NCBI GenBank assembly: GCA_963082975.1
Contig: OY720345.1
Location: 28,528,611-28,592,610 of the forward strand
DNA length: 64,000 nucleotides
Source of the DNA: Labia minor
Lineage: Eukaryota > Arthropoda > Insecta > Dermaptera > Spongiphoridae
Reading direction: 5' to 3'
Each line of letters starts with the position of its first letter. The first letter of the stretch is position 1. The notes beneath the pieces are model-generated. The model ran no database searches. It had not been told where the DNA came from and saw only the letters and a list, made by a program, of their open reading frames with translations. Below are positions 59,512-64,000 of the stretch, piece by piece. The position numbers and the translations under genes are program-made.

Positions 59512-60145
59512 CCCGGGGCCCGCTTGCTCACCCCTGACGGACGCCGGCACTGGGAATCCGAATCCCTGCGCCGTAACCTCTCCTTCTCGTTCCCCTATCC
59601 GCCACCTGGGGACCCGCCCGGTAGCTGAGGCCCGCCCCGGGTGTGTATGTGTGTGTGTTTGTGTGTGTATGTGTGTGTGTGTGTGTATGTATGTATGCAA
59701 GATTACGCAAAAACGGTTTGAGCTAGAATGATGCAATTTGGTACATGAGCATTATTCAAAATTCATAGTTTTCTATCAACTTTTGAGAAATGTAGCTCAA
59801 CCGGAAGAGGGTCATTACCTACAACGTTTTGATTTTTTTTCCTCTAAAGTGACCGTAAAAATAAAGATATATATTTGATAATTTTTCACATGATTAATAA
59901 TTGTATAAAACTGCTATATATAGAATTTCAGCTTGATTGAATCGCTGAAAGTACCAGAATTAATTTTTTAACACTGCAAATCTCAGGCGTCAACACGTGC
60001 CATGGTGCCATCAATAAAAAACCAAACATGCGCTGGTTTGATATTTATTATTTATAATTTATAATTAATTAAATTTAATTTAAATATAATATATTATGTT
60101 ATTTAATCCAATTCAAATTGCGAGATAGTCGAGTGGAGACACTCC

Positions 60146-61269
60146 AGCTTATTAAAGATAACATTTGTTTTTGAAACCCTTTTAGAATTCTTATGGCAAC
60201 ATGGAGTTCTACCAAGGACTATAAAATGCCCGTCTTGTCAAAGACAATTAGAATTAAATAATGAAAAACTATATTTCCGATGCACAAATTCTTGGATCAT
60301 AAGTAGAAACAAACAAAAACGTAAAAGGACTTATTGCAATTTTGAGCAGTCGGCAAGAAAAGGGACATGGTTTGAAAGAAGCCACCTTGATATAGTAACA
60401 ATTTGTCGACTTGTGGCATCTTTCTTGCTAGAAAATCCTCCTAGGCAGGAAATAACAATGATGGAAACAGGGATAGAATCAGCGCCCACGGTTGTGGATT
60501 GGTTCAATTTTTGTCGTGAGGTAAGCATTCTTTAGAATTTAAATATTAAAAAATACAGTATAATATAAATTTAAAAAAAAAAATAATTATATATATTTTT
60601 AATTCACAGGTCTGCAACTACTGGGCTGAAGAAAACAGTGAGAAAATTGGAGGCCCAGGGAAAATTGTGGAAATTGATGAGGCAAAAATTGGAAAGAGAA
60701 AATACAATCGCGGGCGATATTTGAAAGGTCAATGGATCTTTGGAGGGTTTGAGAGAGGATCTAAAAAGATATTTATTTGCCCCGTAAATGATAGAAGTTC
60801 AGACACACTCCTTGAGTGTATTACTAATTGGATTCTTCCGGGCACCACAATTATATCCGATTGTTGGAGTTCATACCGGTGTCTATCGGCAGAAGGATTT
60901 AATCATCTGACAGTCAATCACACGTATAACTTTGTAGATCCGGACACTGGTGAGAAAGATTTTTTTTATTTTACAAAATTAAAAAAAAATTAATTTAATT
61001 AAAAACCATTTTTAATTTAAAAAAACAATTATTAATTAAAGAATTTTTTTTAAAAATCATTAATTACAGGTGCCCATACTCAAAATATCGAACGAACATG
61101 GAGAGATGTTTGTGGGAAAATCCCAAAATATGGAAAAAGCAAAAAGCATTATGTAGGCTATTTATATGAGTTTCTCTTCCGACGCCGCTATCCCTACAAA
61201 GAGAGGATTGAAAAATTTTTCTCCTTGATAGGAGAAATGTATCCTCCTGAAGGCGTTGATGAGGCTTAA
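60146..61269 (+). CDS. Merlin/ISXO2-type DDE transposase, spliced, 5' truncated
   Basis: Exons <60146-60520, 60610-60949 and 61070-61269 join in frame through GT/AG introns of 89 and 120 bp. Exon 1 has FLWQHGVLP and a zinc-ribbon-like CPSC..FRC. The DDE core (DDE_Tnp_IS1595/ISXO2 family) shows EIDEAKIGKRKYNRGR (first Asp near 60676), IISDCWSSYR (second Asp) and HTQNIERTWRDV (Glu), so all three catalytic positions are present. Merlin elements cut and paste DNA; related single genes in insects are often domesticated. The start codon is gone because a small element ends at 60147. A TAA at 61267-61269 replaces a Gln codon of a repeated acidic tail that stays open to 61500. No terminal inverted repeats were identified nearby. 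Confidence 0.8.
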
Positions 61270-61500
61270 CCCGGAACATCATCAGGTGTACCTAGTACAA
61301 GAGTTGTCCATCCGGGTGTTGATGAAGCTGATGATCAACCCGGAACATCATCAGGTGTACCTAGTACAAGAGTTGTCCATCCGGGTGTTGATGAAGATGA
61401 AGTTTATGAAGATTTTCATGAAGTTGATGAATATGATGATGATGATGATAATGATGATTTTCCAGGAGAAACATCAGGTCGGCCGAGTGCAACCTCGTAA
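61253..61500 (+). repeat. Duplicated acidic tail of the transposase, beyond a stop
   Basis: The unit PGTSSGVPSTRVVHPGVDE occurs twice (from about 61270 and 61336). The first copy is preceded by GCT TAA, the second by GCT GAT GAT CAA, so the stop is explained by a 6 bp loss plus C to T. The frame then continues through an Asp/Glu run (61385-61460) to TAA at 61498-61500. Confidence 0.8.
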
Positions 61501-62424
61501 ATATGTTTGAAACCGGTAAAAAAATACTTCTTTATTTAATACATTTTTATTATTATTTAGTATAGTTTCAATAAAATTATAGATGAATTTTTGTTAATCA
61601 GGTCGTGAATCATTGAAGAGCACGTTAAGTGGCCAGCTTAATTGTAACTTCAGAAGGAACATGATTTTTTTTTCTAAAATAATATTATATATATATATAT
61701 TGATTTTTAAATAAATATTTTTGGCATATATAATTTTTTTTTTATTTAATTGGTATATTTTATTTTATTTTATTTTTAATTTATTCATTTAATTATAACA
61801 TAAAAAACCCCTTGCTTCTTAATAAATGCTTGAAAAAAAAAAATAAATTAAGTAAATATTATTTTTTTCACAAGTGATATTTTAATTTTTATATTAATAT
61901 TTCTCCAATTTTTCGGGAAAGGGTTGAATAGAATTTATTATGAATTTAACTTTTATTTGTTTCTTAAATTCTTATAATTTTAAATAGATATTTTTAATTA
62001 ATTTAAATAGATTTGGATAAATCTATATAAATATATATATTATATAGTTAATTTTATATATTTAAATTGATTATGCCTCCAATTTCGCGTAGGTGCTGCC
62101 CTCTAGAGGCCAAATGCATGAACCAATCTATAGTCCTAAAATGTCTGTCATATAATGGTTAACTGCAATACATGTTAAAATTTCAATCTTTTTTATCTAA
62201 AAATATATAGAAAAATATAAGATGCCCATACCAATTTCTAAGAAAGGATGATTAGCACAATTGAATGGAACAGGTTTGGTAAAGTAATTCACCTCCCTTA
62301 CCTCAATAATTACCGAGATCATAAAAGAAATTGCATATAATGTTGTTCAGAATCATTCAAGGAACACCTCAAAGTAAGTTTCAACCACCTACCTTCTTTA
62401 GCCCGTCTCCTGTATAATTACCTT
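61501..62424. other. AT-rich DNA, no gene seen
   Basis: Nothing supportable. A patch at 62070-62160 and another at 62255-62400 are slightly GC-richer without frames. Confidence 0.4.
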
Positions 62425-64000
62425 TTAAAATTATTTTCTTCAAAATAGAAAAACTCTTAAAGCATATTACAAAATGCTAAAGTTATTTATTTCTAATTTG
62501 TAATTATTCATTCTGAATTATGTATTCATAATTCAATTATTATATTAAAGAATAATAAACTAGTTGAATATATCTGGTAGCCCTCATAAGACATTTCAAT
62601 CGATGTATTCAGTAGATTAAATATATTTGTATCGCGATTGGCAATCATTTTTTAAAAATAGAAAATTAGTAAAATAGTAAGATATTTAAAAAAGTCTATT
62701 GAAATAAAAAATTAATATTAAAGTTTTAAATAATTTAAAAATTAATATTTTTTATTAAAGTTGACTAAAATGTAAAAAAATTTATAATTTATCAAAAAAA
62801 TACTTTGAAAACCATCGATAAAAAAAGCGAATATGGTATAAAAAAAGATTGAAAATAAGTCTGAGAGAGATTAATTGCGACGTGACCTAGAAAGGTCAGA
62901 GCAATAAACCAAAACATGTCAACGGCAAAAGCACTTTTTTGAAATCAAAATGACTTGAAACATGAATATCTATGAAAAACGCATACCGATAGTTCGAAAA
63001 CCTTAGAGATTTTTCCAATTCAAGTCTCATTTTCTTTGTTTAAATTCTAAGAAAAATTTTCTCTCATTAGAGATTAAATGTGTATTTTATAATTCTCTAT
63101 AAGTTGTTGAAAATATTTTTTTTTTATTTTTTCTATTTTAAGAAATATGGTTATTTTCCTTTTTTGGTACAAATTTATCTTTGTTATTTAAAGTCGGACA
63201 ATATTTTTTATAAAAGATGAAATTTGTAGAATAAAATTCTCGATAAAAGTTTCATATAAAATTTCCTATACTAAACTATTAATAGTTTAGGAAAAATAGA
63301 TATTTTTTACTTTTTTAATATTTATTTATTTATAAGTCTATATATGTAATCGAATATATATATTATTTAATCGAAAATATTGTATTAGTAGGAAATTATT
63401 TTAGTTAATTATATTAGGAGGAAAAACATTTTGATACTAATTAATTTTTTAGGTTATTTCTTCAATTGATGAGTTGAATGAAAATATTTATTTTTATTCA
63501 GAAAAGGGAGATAATAAAGAGATTTTTTCGAAGCAAGTATATTACATTAAGCAGTTAAATCGAGTCATCTAAGATTAATAAAATATTTAATTGATAAAGG
63601 AGCAAATATGAATGCATATTTAGAAATAATCAAATATTTAATTGATAAAGGACCAAATGTGAATGCAGAGGGATTAAGTGGATCGACTCAATTACATATT
63701 GCATCTCAGAATGGTCATTTAGAAATAATCAAATATTTAATTGATAAAGGAGCAAATGTGAATGCAGAGGACTCAGATGGATGGAATCCATTACATCTTG
63801 CATCTCAGAATGGTCATTTAGAAATAATCAAATATTTAATTGATAAAGGAGCAAATGTGAATGCAGAGGAATAAGATGGATGGACTCCATTACATATTGC
63901 ATCTCAGAATGGTCATTTAGAAATAATCAAGTATTTAATTGATAAAGGAGCAAATGTGAATGCAGAGGGATTAAATGGATGGAATCCATTACATCTTGCA
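62425..64000 (+). repeat. Second copy of the ankyrin-gene 5' region
   Basis: Matches 28292-29862 nearly base for base at a constant offset of 34133 over the part compared by eye (for example 63608 to 29475). Visible differences are few: TTATTATATTAA against TTATTATTTTAA (about 62545), and AAGTCTGAG against AAGTGTGAG (about 62860). The copy begins inside the second intron; exons 1 and 2 are absent. It runs off the right edge. Confidence 0.92.
63453..64000 (+). pseudogene. Ankyrin-repeat gene copy, 5' part of the large exon
   Basis: Exon 3 equivalent starts after TTTTTTAG at 63453 and reads VISSIDELNENIYFYSEKGD, then the same frameshift near 63568 and the same TAA at 63872-63874 as the first locus. 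The repeats then continue to the window edge. Sharing both lesions shows the duplication came after they arose (or that the two loci exchange sequence, or that assembly duplicated a region). Confidence 0.8.

Larger units (their letters stand above)
54953..59641 (-). mobile_element. R1-clade retrotransposon, Waldo-like, in a TG/CA microsatellite
   Basis: The minus-strand element of about 4.7 kb has a poly(A) tail (T run 54953-54978), a 206 bp 3' UTR, ORF2 (58165-55185), ORF1 (59511-58162, with a longer possible frame) and a very short 5' leader adjoining the repeat at 59641. TG repeats flank both ends. ORF1 and ORF2 overlap by ATGA. R1-clade Waldo elements are known to target ACAY-type repeats, which fits this site. 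Confidence 0.82.
54829..60147 (-). mobile_element. ACTATCTCG small element split by an R1-type retrotransposon
   Basis: 54829-54952 and 59642-60147 are the two halves of one minus-oriented copy: ACTATCTCG..GAGATAGTATTGCGATCA..AAAATGTCTG(TG)n on the left, and (TG)n..CGTTTTGATTTTTTTT..ATCTCG..GTGGAGACACTCCAGC on the right. The order matches 44333-44937 exactly. The split falls in the microsatellite. Confidence 0.8.

Noticed and set aside
55726..59731. Plus-strand frames up to 240 codons across the R1 element
   Set aside because: Antisense or out-of-frame shadows of Gag and endonuclease/RT; no domains recognised.
1..64000. tRNA or rRNA genes
   Set aside because: I saw no cloverleaf with A/B box signals nor rRNA-like conserved blocks; a tRNA scan would be decisive.

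Overview
The window is strongly A+T-rich eukaryotic DNA. It has spliceosomal introns, an ionotropic receptor (IR) gene and a dense load of insect-type transposable elements (R1/Waldo-like, Jockey, hAT, Helitron, Merlin and many small inverted-repeat elements). It is most likely from an insect; the extreme A+T content and IR type would fit a parasitoid wasp such as a braconid, but nothing here fixes the species. Only a few loci look like ordinary host genes; most of the 64 kb is transposon-derived and nested.

Layout. 1-2.6 kb: a deletion derivative of an uncharacterised DNA transposon with inverted ends (1108-2615). 2.8-8.4 kb: the 3' five exons of an IR chemoreceptor gene; its last intron is filled by a 3.3 kb non-autonomous Helitron (4698-8011). 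9.6-16.1 kb: a decayed reverse-transcriptase tail split by a small hAT-like element, a GC-hairpin repeat (10288-11562), a 656 bp hAT derivative with a perfect 8 bp target duplication (11762-12417), and a second copy of the Helitron (13733-16101). 16.1-22.1 kb: AT-rich DNA with a pair of facing 300 bp inverted repeats. 22.7-28.0 kb: a large interrupted palindrome.

28.0-34.1 kb: a giant ankyrin-repeat gene. Two small coiled-coil-like exons are followed by a 4.7 kb exon of about 46 nearly identical 99 bp repeats. One frameshift and one nonsense codon separate the 5' part from a 1419-codon open frame. 34.6-36.0 kb: an inverted copy of the 10.3 kb GC-hairpin repeat. 36.4-38.3 kb: two hAT elements side by side sharing one 8 bp target site in three copies. 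38.3-47.7 kb: AT-rich DNA with hAT transposase remnants and more small elements. 47.7-52.5 kb: a nearly complete Jockey-type retrotransposon with 47 bp tandem repeats at its 5' end. 53.6-54.0 kb: an endonuclease/exonuclease/phosphatase-fold ORF.

54.8-60.15 kb: a small inverted-repeat element whose TG microsatellite has received a nearly full-length R1-clade retrotransposon, as expected of a Waldo-type target-specific element; that small element itself truncates the 5' end of a spliced Merlin/ISXO2-type transposase gene (60146-61500). 62.4-64.0 kb: a second, nearly identical copy of the 5' part of the ankyrin locus, carrying the same frameshift and stop, running off the window.

The genes do not form a pathway. 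The IR gene is the best candidate for a functional host gene; the ankyrin locus is the most unusual one.
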